From positions 1 to 5,311 of the forward strand of contig CAMJRV010000206.1 of the NCBI GenBank assembly GCA_946408315.1: DNA of 5,311 nt. Direction: 5' to 3'. Below are positions 1 through 4,406 of this stretch, in pieces. The stretch is from an uncultured Bacillota bacterium (GTDB lineage: Bacteria > Bacillota > Clostridia > Peptostreptococcales > Anaerovoracaceae). Position 1 is the first letter of the stretch, and each line of letters opens with the position of its first letter. Made by a program: the position numbers and the translations under genes. A model generated the notes under the pieces. That model was given only the letters and a program-made list of their open reading frames with translations, made no database searches and had not been told where the DNA came from.

Positions 1-486
1 ATCCTGTATTCCGGCCATGTGGAAGGCTTTTGCCTCGTAACCAGCGACAGTGATTTTACGAGACTGGCATCCAGACTCCGGGAATCGGGGATGGACGTCG
101 TGGGAATGGGAGAGAGCAAGACGCCAAAGGCGTTTATATCGGCCTGCAACAAATTCAAGTATCTCGATCTGCTGGCTTTGGCAGACCAGCCTGTGGAGGT
201 TCCCGCCGAGGTGGCAAAGCCTGTGGAAGAGGAAGAGCGGATGACGAATTTCGACACGATCAAAAAAGCCATCATTACCATCGTTCAGGAAAATTCAGAC
301 GAGGACGAATGGCTCTTCATCGGAGATGTCGGCAACAAGCTGCAAAAGAGATATCCTGATTTTGACGTCAGAAATTTTGGCTTCAATAAGTTCACGCCGT
401 TCATGAAATCCCTGGATCTATTTGAAATCAAATCGGAGAGAATCAATGGTTCCAACAATAAGCTGATCTATATCAGGGAAAAATAG
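1..486 (+). CDS. NYN domain plus OST-HTH/LOTUS protein, 3' part (5' end outside window)
   Basis: The reading frame is open from the first base, so the start lies upstream of the window; 161 residues are visible. Residues 9-58 carry the end of a NYN (PIN-like, DUF88) nuclease fold: a hydrophobic strand, then SDSDF at 15-19 with the acidic residues expected to bind a catalytic metal, then RLRESG and a GESKTP-like stretch ending in an ACNKFKYLD segment. A charged linker rich in Pro, Val and Glu (about 62-80) leads to an OST-HTH/LOTUS domain (about 84-144), recognised by LQKRYPDFD (114-122), the FGFNKF turn (126-131) and FEIK (141-144). In this family the NYN part is a putative single-strand RNase and LOTUS domains bind RNA, possibly G-rich or structured. 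The protein is probably cytoplasmic. The target RNA is unknown. The family assignment is firm; nuclease activity is inferred, since the first active-site residues are off-window. Confidence 0.85.
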   Translation: MLYSGHVEGFCLVTSDSDFTRLASRLRESGMDVVGMGESKTPKAFISACNKFKYLDLLALADQPVEVPAEVAKPVEEEERMTNFDTIKKAIITIVQENSDEDEWLFIGDVGNKLQKRYPDFDVRNFGFNKFTPFMKSLDLFEIKSERINGSNNKLIYIREK

Positions 487-512
487 CAGGTTCTGACTCC
501 CGTCAGAACCTG
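487..512. terminator. Bidirectional intrinsic terminator
   Basis: A perfect 10-bp inverted repeat (CAGGTTCTGA / TCAGAACCTG) with a 6-base loop begins directly after the stop codon of the NYN-LOTUS gene. On the minus strand the stem is followed by CTATTTTT, and it lies 10 bases beyond the stop of the convergent TSCPD gene. On the plus strand the tail (TCCCATTTTG) is a poorer T-run. It therefore serves the minus gene well and probably the plus gene too. Confidence 0.8.
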
Positions 513-522
513 TCCCATTTTG

Positions 523-807
523 CTATATGCCTGTTTCGGCGAGCACTCTGTTGTTCAGCATGAAGAACGCTTCGCTCACCGCTTTCGCAAGCTGATCCGG
601 ACAGGATGTATGCTTTCCTTCGCATTGGATCCCCGCCAGCCGTTTTTTGATTTCATCTACGGTCATACCCTCGGCCAGCCTTGCGAGCCCTTTGGAGTTG
701 CCGTCGCAGCCGTTGATAAACTTGACTTTTTTAACGATATCTCCTTCCAGCTCCAACTGTATATGTGTTGAGCAGGTTCCTCGAGTTTTAAAAGTATAGA
801 TAATCAT
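523..807 (-). CDS. TSCPD domain protein (TIGR03905-like), function unknown
   Basis: This is a 94-residue protein matching the short stand-alone TSCPD family (TIGR03905 type). Its signature TSCPDQLA lies at residues 67-74. Four cysteines are placed in conserved-looking settings: C12 (GTCS), C34 (GCDGN), C62 (QCEGK) and C69 (TSCPD). The pattern suggests a metal site or redox pair, which is inference. The TSCPD region is related to the C-terminal part of B12-dependent ribonucleotide reductases, but no reductase is present here and no enzymatic role is established for the small proteins. No signal peptide or membrane segment is seen. The gene stands alone, convergent with the NYN gene and divergent from ylmH. 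The ATG follows an A-rich stretch; the nearest purine-rich site (AAAGG) is about 15 bases upstream, so the ribosome binding site is weak. A good promoter lies at 869-877. Confidence 0.85.
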   Translation of the reverse strand: MIIYTFKTRGTCSTHIQLELEGDIVKKVKFINGCDGNSKGLARLAEGMTVDEIKKRLAGIQCEGKHTSCPDQLAKAVSEAFFMLNNRVLAETGI

Positions 808-847
808 TTTTTTACTTTTTCTGCCTTTCTTACGAATATATCCCGAA

Positions 848-863
848 AATTCTCGAATTCTCG
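848..863. repeat. Tandem 8-bp direct repeat beside the TSCPD promoter
   Basis: Two exact copies of AATTCTCG (848-855 and 856-863) abut each other. They cover the predicted transcription start of the TSCPD gene, just downstream of its -10 box. The placement would suit a repressor site, but no regulator can be named. Confidence 0.5.
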
Positions 864-868
864 CGATT

Positions 869-877
869 ATTATACCA
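869..877 (-). promoter_or_regulatory. Extended -10 promoter for the TSCPD gene
   Basis: Read on the minus strand this is TGGTATAAT, a perfect TATAAT (869-874) with the TGn extension (875-877). The -35 region at 17 bp spacing (TTCCGG) is poor, as is common for extended -10 promoters. The predicted start lies near 861, giving a leader of roughly 55 bases before the ATG at 807. Confidence 0.6.
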
Positions 878-924
878 CAATGAAACCAGTGCCGGAATAG
901 GCAAAAATTTTACTTTATTTACAA

Positions 925-951
925 ATTGTTAACATTGTTAACATTGTTAAC
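925..951. repeat. Three tandem copies of a 9-bp repeat upstream of ylmH
   Basis: ATTGTTAAC occurs three times without mismatch or gap (925-933, 934-942, 943-951), ending immediately before the GGGGGTG ribosome binding site of ylmH. Each unit contains the palindrome GTTAAC. The units resemble half-sites of the clostridial Rex consensus (TTGTTAA-N4-TTAACAA), but here the inverted halves are 5 bp apart and the last bases do not fit, so Rex is only a remote possibility. A second possibility is a slippage-prone spacer that tunes expression. No clear -35/-10 pair for ylmH was found. Confidence 0.7.
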
Positions 952-972
952 GGGGGTGAACACGAAAATCGT

Positions 973-1719
973 ATGAAAGAAGATGAGATTTTGCTTGCGG
1001 GCATCGAGGATAAAATCCGACAGTGCCAGGAAAATTATATGACGACCAACTCGTCCTTTTTGGACATGAGGCAGAGAACGCTGGCGGAAGCCAGGTGCAG
1101 ACAGCACGCGGGGCTCCGGTATCGCTTTTACGGGGGCTATGAAGACGCCGAGCGGACGGTGGCCGTATTCCTTCCCGATTACGCGGAGTTTTCCGACGAC
1201 AACCCGCTGGCCCTGCTCAGAATCGCCCAGGACGGATACCGGACTCTTTCCCACCGGGATTATCTTGGTTCGCTCATGGGTCTTGGGATCAAGCGAGAGA
1301 TGATCGGGGACATCCTGGTTCGGGACGGGGGCGCAGATATCGTAATCAGAAAGGATATGGGAGAGTTTCTCCTTTACAACTATGAGAAGGCTGGCAGGAC
1401 CGCACTGAAGGCGGAGCTCGTTTCCATTGAAGAGATCATCGTGCCGGAAAACCTGTTTGAGGAAAAGCGGGCCACGGTTGCGTCCCTGCGGCTTGATAAT
1501 CTCATCGCATCGGCTTTTTCCCTGTCAAGAGGCAGAGCGGTGGAAGCGATTGAAGGCGGAGCGGTATTCGTCAACGGGCTGCAGAGCGAAAAAGCAGACC
1601 GCCAAATAAAAGAAGGTGACAAGCTCGTGCTCCGTGGCAAGGGAAAAGTCCTGCTCAAAGAGGTGGGCGGTGTCACCAAAAAAGATCGAGTTTCCGTTGT
1701 GCTCCATAAATATCTATAG
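973..1719 (+). CDS. ylmH: S4 domain RNA-binding protein YlmH
   Basis: The 248-residue protein has the usual YlmH length and build. The N-terminal region contains the stretch LDMRQRTLAEA at 30-40. The conserved central segment HRDYLGSLMGLGIKREMIGDI spans about 94-114. A C-terminal S4 RNA-binding domain spans about 171-235 (LRLDNLIASAF, SRGRAVEAIEGGAVFVNG, IKEGDKLVLRGKGK). YlmH proteins bind the ribosome; the Bacillus homologue has been linked to ribosome-associated quality control of stalled 50S subunits and is classically encoded in the ylm cluster near divIVA. Here none of those neighbours is present; the gene is flanked by a divergent TSCPD gene and a convergent microprotein. The ATG is preceded by GGGGGTG (952-958) at a rather long 14-base spacing, and no better in-frame start exists upstream. 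The final codons lie inside a hairpin (1702-1732). Confidence 0.9.
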   Translation: MKEDEILLAGIEDKIRQCQENYMTTNSSFLDMRQRTLAEARCRQHAGLRYRFYGGYEDAERTVAVFLPDYAEFSDDNPLALLRIAQDGYRTLSHRDYLGSLMGLGIKREMIGDILVRDGGADIVIRKDMGEFLLYNYEKAGRTALKAELVSIEEIIVPENLFEEKRATVASLRLDNLIASAFSLSRGRAVEAIEGGAVFVNGLQSEKADRQIKEGDKLVLRGKGKVLLKEVGGVTKKDRVSVVLHKYL

Positions 1720-1732
1720 ATCATTTATGGAG
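1702..1732. other. AT-rich hairpin spanning the ylmH stop codon
   Basis: CTCCATAAAT (1702-1711) pairs with ATTTATGGAG (1723-1732), and the interval holds the palindrome ATCTATAGAT (1712-1721), giving a long stem with one bulged base. The ylmH stop codon (1717-1719) is inside it. A small AGCC-TTTC-GGCT hairpin follows at 1736-1747. No T-run follows on either strand, so it does not look like a classical terminator. It lies between two convergent genes and could protect 3' ends or slow polymerase. Confidence 0.5.
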
Positions 1733-1763
1733 TTCAGCCTTTCGGCTTGCGGGTGTTCGCCTC

Positions 1764-1868
1764 TCAGCGGTCTGAATTGAGCTGCAGGGCGTTTAGGACG
1801 ACGGCTGCCGCACCGACGCAAACTGTAACGATGCTGAGTACGAAGCTAGCTTTTACGATACCTTTCAT
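1764..1868 (-). CDS. 34-residue single-pass membrane microprotein
   Basis: This short frame begins with ATG at 1868 and ends with TGA at 1764. It has the strongest ribosome binding site in the window: AAGGAGGTG (1875-1883) with a 6-base spacer. The product starts MKGIVKASF and continues as one hydrophobic helix (about residues 8-28, with V, L, I, A and a single Cys at 17), ending in the polar tail QLNSDR. The two N-terminal lysines and polar C-terminus suggest one membrane-spanning segment with the N-terminus in the cytoplasm. No family was recognised. A promoter with extended -10 lies at 1950-1977, so it has its own transcription unit of about 180 bases. Codons are ordinary. It could instead be a type I toxin-like or leader peptide, but no antitoxin RNA is evident. 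Confidence 0.65.
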   Translation of the reverse strand: MKGIVKASFVLSIVTVCVGAAAVVLNALQLNSDR

Positions 1869-1874
1869 GGAAAA

Positions 1875-1883
1875 CACCTCCTT
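1875..1883 (-). promoter_or_regulatory. Consensus Shine-Dalgarno of the microprotein
   Basis: Read on the minus strand this is AAGGAGGTG, nearly full complementarity to the 16S rRNA end, 6 bases before the ATG. It is the main evidence that this very short frame is translated, and it excludes the longer plus-strand frame that overlaps it. Confidence 0.75.
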
Positions 1884-1949
1884 GCTTATTAATCAGCTGC
1901 ACCTTGTATTGCGAAAAAATTCCTGCGCAACTAATCGCTACTAATTCAA

Positions 1950-1977
1950 AGTATAGCATAATTTGGAAGGATGTAAA
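1950..1977 (-). promoter_or_regulatory. Promoter of the microprotein
   Basis: Minus strand: -35 TTTACA (1972-1977), 16-bp spacer, -10 TATACT (1950-1955) with a TGC extension immediately upstream. The predicted start is near 1943, leaving an untranslated leader of about 75 bases. Confidence 0.65.
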
Positions 1978-2010
1978 ACCTGATAATGGAAAATTTTCTG
2001 CCAATTGTGC

Positions 2011-2045
2011 ACAAAAATTGGCCGCCTCAGTAAAATGAGGCGGCC
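2011..2045 (-). terminator. Strong intrinsic terminator with no obvious gene
   Basis: GGCCGCCTCA (2020-2029) and TGAGGCGGCC (2036-2045) form a perfect 10-bp stem with a 6-base loop. On the minus strand it is followed by AATTTTTG, a good T-tail; the plus-strand side has no T-run. The minus-strand sequence upstream of it (2046 onward) contains no recognisable gene until lysO, which ends at 2499 on the far side of the plus-strand AtpI gene. Confidence 0.85.
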
Positions 2046-2059
2046 CTATCTCTTGTAAA

Positions 2060-2089
2060 TTAAAGAGTTTATAGAAGTGGTCTTACAAT
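2060..2089 (+). promoter_or_regulatory. Possible promoter for the AtpZ/AtpI gene
   Basis: TTAAAG (2060-2065) and TACAAT (2084-2089) are 18 bp apart on the plus strand. This would give a leader of about 115 bases containing the 2108-2131 hairpin. The boxes are only partial matches, and no better pair was seen upstream of 2210. Confidence 0.3.
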
Positions 2090-2209
2090 GTCACCGGCAT
2101 CAGGTTTGAATTGCTGCCATGTTAGCGATTCTAATTCATGATATGCAATAATACAAAAGAGGTGACGGAATTTAACAAGGATTTTCTATTGAAATCGGAG
2201 GGCAATCGA

Positions 2210-2449
2210 ATGACCGATAAGAAGAATAGTTCCGGTCCGGGCTCCGGCCTGGAAGCCTTTGCGCTGATCTCCCAATTGGGCCTGACTATAGCGCTCCCTA
2301 TCGTGTTGGGGGCTGCCGCGGGTCATTGGCTGGATGAGAAATTCGGTACGAAAGTAATCTTTTTTCTGATTCTCCTGTGTTTGGGCGTTGCCGGAGGCTT
2401 TGCAGGGGCTTACCGTCAGATCACCGCCGTGAGCAAGTGGAAAAAATAG
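2210..2449 (+). CDS. AtpZ/AtpI family membrane protein (orphan)
   Basis: This 79-residue protein has a polar Gly/Ser-rich N-terminus and two membrane helices (about 17-38 and 48-69) joined by the loop HWLDEKFGT (39-47), then a basic end (SKWKK). This matches the ATPase gene 1 family (AtpZ/AtpI), small proteins usually encoded just ahead of atpB and proposed to help assemble the c-ring or carry Mg2+/Ca2+. The ATG at 2210 is chosen because GGAGGG (2197-2202) sits 7 bases upstream; the frame is open to 2138 but those extra residues are polar, unlike the family, and lack a good site. No ATP synthase gene follows: the next gene is convergent. A second purine-rich site, AAGAGGTGA (2157-2165), has no suitable start after it. 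Confidence 0.8.
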   Translation: MTDKKNSSGPGSGLEAFALISQLGLTIALPIVLGAAAGHWLDEKFGTKVIFFLILLCLGVAGGFAGAYRQITAVSKWKK

Positions 2450-2498
2450 GCCGGACCAGGATGAATGGGCTGTCGCGGGTCGGCAGAGGCACGGGGCG

Positions 2499-3455
2499 TC
2501 AGGCGAAGAGCCTGCAGAAAAGCGGCAGGATAAACGGAACCAGAAAAGTCAGAAGTGTTCCGGTAATCAGCGTGACAAGACCCAGTTCAACGCCGACGAA
2601 TTTCGTGACCGGTACGAGCATCGTATCCATGTTTCCGGCTGCCCCTCCGGCGATCGGACTTCCCTTGCTGATCTTTATGAGGAGCGGCAGGAGGAGAACG
2701 GTGAAAAATTCCCGCATGACGTTGACGATAAAGCCGTAGGTGCCCGCCTCGATGCCGTATATCTGAGTCATGTAAGCGCCGGTTATGCTGTAATAGCTCA
2801 TCCCGCTCGCTGAAATCACGGAAATATGGAAGGGCAGATGCAGGAGCAGTCCTGCGGCAAACCCTCCGATGACGCTTCCTGCAAAGATCGCGGCGGAAAG
2901 ATAAATTACCTTAAACCCGAGAACCCTGAGATAGCGGAACACCTTCCTGTTGGAACCGAGACTGACGCCGACGCTGATATACAGTACGGCGAGGGAGCCT
3001 GTGAGCAGATAACCGAGGGCGGGTTTCACAGAATCAGGCAGCAGAAAATAACCGAACAGCGTGCCGGAAATGATGCTGATTGGCATGATCCAGATGAGGG
3101 GAGACGTCTTTTTCTCCTCTTCTTCTTTGATATCGACCTCCTGATTGAGATTGATGCTCTCGGAAAAGAGGCGCGCTCTGATGTCCTCCAGAGGCAGTAC
3201 CGTCCTTTCCGCGAGGACGGTGAGGGCGACGCTGAAAAAAATGGCGCAAAGCGATATGACGACGCAGTGAAATCCTATGGATGGAATGTTTGAAACGACA
3301 GAGTCGTTCGTTCCGATCTGAAAACCGATGGTCAGCATCAATACGACCAGCGCAACGTTAATGATCCGATCGATCCCTCGCAGGACCTTTTGTGAAAGAT
3401 CGCGAAAACCAAAAAAAAGGCCGACAGCCAGGCATAAAAAGGGCATCCAAGTCAT
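2499..3455 (-). CDS. lysO: LysO-family (DUF340/YbjE) amino-acid exporter
   Basis: The 318-residue, very hydrophobic protein resembles LysO, the inner-membrane lysine exporter (about 300 residues in E. coli). Family marks are GMSYYSITG (218-226), the NVMREFFTVLLLPLLIK helix that follows, and AAGNMDTMLVPVTK near 272-285. The end, ELGLVTLITGTLLTFLVPF, is also typical. About eight membrane helices can be counted. Between the halves (about 88-117) is a long polar cytoplasmic loop with an acidic run, EVDIKEEEEKK, longer than I expect for the family. ATG at 3455 is preferred because AGGAGGA (3464-3470) lies 8 bases upstream; a 15-codon longer frame to 3500 has no such site. It follows the LytTR regulator by 85 bases on the same strand, so the regulator may control it. 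Lysine as substrate is inferred from family; another basic amino acid or metabolite is possible. Confidence 0.82.
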   Translation of the reverse strand: MTWMPFLCLAVGLFFGFRDLSQKVLRGIDRIINVALVVLMLTIGFQIGTNDSVVSNIPSIGFHCVVISLCAIFFSVALTVLAERTVLPLEDIRARLFSESINLNQEVDIKEEEEKKTSPLIWIMPISIISGTLFGYFLLPDSVKPALGYLLTGSLAVLYISVGVSLGSNRKVFRYLRVLGFKVIYLSAAIFAGSVIGGFAAGLLLHLPFHISVISASGMSYYSITGAYMTQIYGIEAGTYGFIVNVMREFFTVLLLPLLIKISKGSPIAGGAAGNMDTMLVPVTKFVGVELGLVTLITGTLLTFLVPFILPLFCRLFA

Positions 3456-3490
3456 AATTGCTATCCTCCTGAGAAACTTTTTCTCTTGAT

Positions 3491-3520
3491 AAAATAGCAT
3501 TGCGCGGCAAAAGACGCAAT
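3491..3520 (-). promoter_or_regulatory. Possible internal promoter with dyad upstream of lysO
   Basis: Minus strand: TTGCGT (3514-3519), 17-bp spacer, TATTTT (3491-3496) preceded by TGC. A dyad ATTGCG-N10-CGCAAT (3499-3520) covers the spacer and -35 box, where an operator would block polymerase. The same dyad as RNA is a 6-bp hairpin followed by GCTATTTTA, so a weak terminator between regulator and exporter is an alternative reading. Confidence 0.35.
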
Positions 3521-3540
3521 AGCGGCGGCCTGAAATGCCT

Positions 3541-4308
3541 CTATTCGGCTTGAAATGCTTTGTATTTTTCCATTACGGGATCAAGATAGGACTTGCTGAT
3601 GAGGCAGGGCTCCGTATCCAGGTCGAATACCGCCCGCCAGATTCGTCTATCGACCTTTTCAATCCCTCGAAGCTGCCTGACGTTTACTGCAAAACTCCGG
3701 TGGCAGCGGAGAAAGAACTCGTCGTCCACGATGCCGATGATCTCGTCCAGCGTTCTCCTGATCAACTGATACGTGCCGTCTGTCGTAAAAACAGTGCAGA
3801 CCTTGTTTCGGACCTCGGCAGACAGGATATCCTTTACGCCGATGAAGACTTCCCCTTTTGCGTGGGACAGAAAGACGGCCCGTTCCGCCCGGTTCCGGGA
3901 AGACTGATTGGAAATGATTTCTTCCAGATAAAGGCCGATCTTTCCCTGTACGTCGATTCGCTCGATGGGAAGAGCGATATAGTTGAATTTTCGGTAGCTC
4001 TGATAGGTCGCGAGTTCGGGAAAGCCCGAGAGATTATAGCTCAGGCTCGTCACAAACAGGATGGGGCTGTTCCGATATTCCGGTATCCTGCGCAATTTCT
4101 CTGCCAGGCGGTAGCCGCTCTGTTCCTTCATACGGATGCTGATAATGAACAGATCGATCTTATAGGGTCCGGTTTTCGCAAGTGCGAGCGCCTCGGAAGG
4201 GGAACGGGTGCTTATGACGCAGGTGGTCAGCTCGCTGCCGCCGATGACGCTTCCTGCGATCCTCTCGTTGTCCGCTATGTTGTTGCCGGCAATCAGTATC
4301 GTGATCAT
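3541..4308 (-). CDS. LytTR transcriptional regulator with degenerate receiver domain
   Basis: The protein is 255 residues, the normal length of a LytTR response regulator. Residues 1-130 have the receiver fold: a first strand MITILIAG, then DLFIISIRMKEQSGYRLAEKLR (52-73), ILFVTSLS (83-90) and YIALPIE (110-116). The active site is lost: the acidic pair after strand 1 is GNN (8-10), the phosphoacceptor Asp position is Ser57, and the conserved Lys position is Leu113; only Thr87 remains. Residues about 144-250 form the LytTR DNA-binding domain, with FLRCHRSFAVN (199-209) as its hallmark. It is therefore probably a phosphorylation-independent DNA-binding protein; no histidine kinase is in the window. 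ATG at 4308 follows AAAGGA at 6 bases and AGGAGGG at 12. The gene precedes lysO by 85 bases on the same strand, its likeliest target along with its own promoter. Confidence 0.88.
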   Translation of the reverse strand: MITILIAGNNIADNERIAGSVIGGSELTTCVISTRSPSEALALAKTGPYKIDLFIISIRMKEQSGYRLAEKLRRIPEYRNSPILFVTSLSYNLSGFPELATYQSYRKFNYIALPIERIDVQGKIGLYLEEIISNQSSRNRAERAVFLSHAKGEVFIGVKDILSAEVRNKVCTVFTTDGTYQLIRRTLDEIIGIVDDEFFLRCHRSFAVNVRQLRGIEKVDRRIWRAVFDLDTEPCLISKSYLDPVMEKYKAFQAE

Positions 4309-4343
4309 ACGGGTTCCTTTCCCTCCTGTGCATTACTCCCTGC

Positions 4344-4372
4344 ATTATACCGCAGAAAAACCAAAAAGAAAA
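4344..4372 (-). promoter_or_regulatory. Proximal promoter of the LytTR gene
   Basis: Minus strand: a perfect TATAAT (4344-4349) with a poor -35 (TTTTCT, 4367-4372) at 17 bp. Transcription would begin near 4337, giving a short leader that contains the ribosome binding site. A weak -35 fits activator dependence. The -35 region lies within the T-tail of the adjoining terminator. Confidence 0.5.
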
Positions 4373-4401
4373 TAACGCCCGGTTTATCGCCGGGCGCTAT
4401 T
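4363..4401 (-). terminator. Terminator or attenuator ahead of the LytTR gene
   Basis: CGCCCGG (4376-4382) pairs with CCGGGCG (4390-4396), loop TTTATCG; after one mismatch four further pairs (AATA/TATT) extend it to 4371-4401. On the minus strand the stem is followed by a T-rich tail, TTATTTTCTTTTT. It lies upstream of the LytTR start codon and about 150 bases beyond another terminator (4541-4576), so it probably ends or attenuates an RNA made from the promoter at 4476-4504. Confidence 0.6.
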
Positions 4402-4406
4402 GATAA

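Larger units (their letters stand above)
2011..2147 (-). ncRNA. Candidate small RNA ending at the orphan terminator
   Basis: Nothing coding is seen between 2046 and 2209, apart from a startless minus-strand open stretch of about 30 codons. On the minus strand a TATTAT box (2148-2153) could start an RNA of roughly 130 bases. It would hold an 8-bp hairpin with one G-U pair (2108-2131), a short CTCTT/AAGAG hairpin (2050-2067) and then the terminator stem. The -35 match is weak (TTGTTA at 19 bp, or TTAAAT at 16 bp). No known RNA family was recognised. The alternative is that this is a decayed gene end or the distal terminator of lysO. Confidence 0.3.

Noticed and set aside
926..944. Rex operator in the 9-bp repeat array
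   Set aside because: The inverted halves TTGTTAA and TTAACA are separated by 5 rather than 4 bases and the final A does not match, so the site does not meet the known consensus.
925..951. CRISPR-like or iteron array
   Set aside because: The units are only 9 bp, contiguous, without spacers, and no cas or replication genes are present.
919..1254. Minus-strand frame ending in a repeated Val-Asn-Asn peptide
   Set aside because: The repeat in the peptide is simply the antisense reading of the 9-bp DNA repeat; the frame is otherwise a shadow of ylmH.
1747..1944. Plus-strand open frame of 65 codons over the microprotein
   Set aside because: It has no Shine-Dalgarno, and its frame overlaps the minus-strand microprotein, which has a near-consensus site and promoter.
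2138..2209. Longer N-terminus for the AtpZ/AtpI protein
   Set aside because: The extra 24 residues are polar and lack a ribosome binding site, whereas ATG at 2210 has GGAGGG at 7 bases.
2826..3293. Plus-strand open frame of 155 codons inside the lysO region
   Set aside because: The minus strand encodes the membrane exporter there; the plus frame is polar, repetitive in charge and has no family features.
3456..3500. Longer N-terminus for the LysO-like protein starting at 3500
   Set aside because: It would place the strong AGGAGGA site inside the coding region; the ATG at 3455 has ideal spacing from that site.
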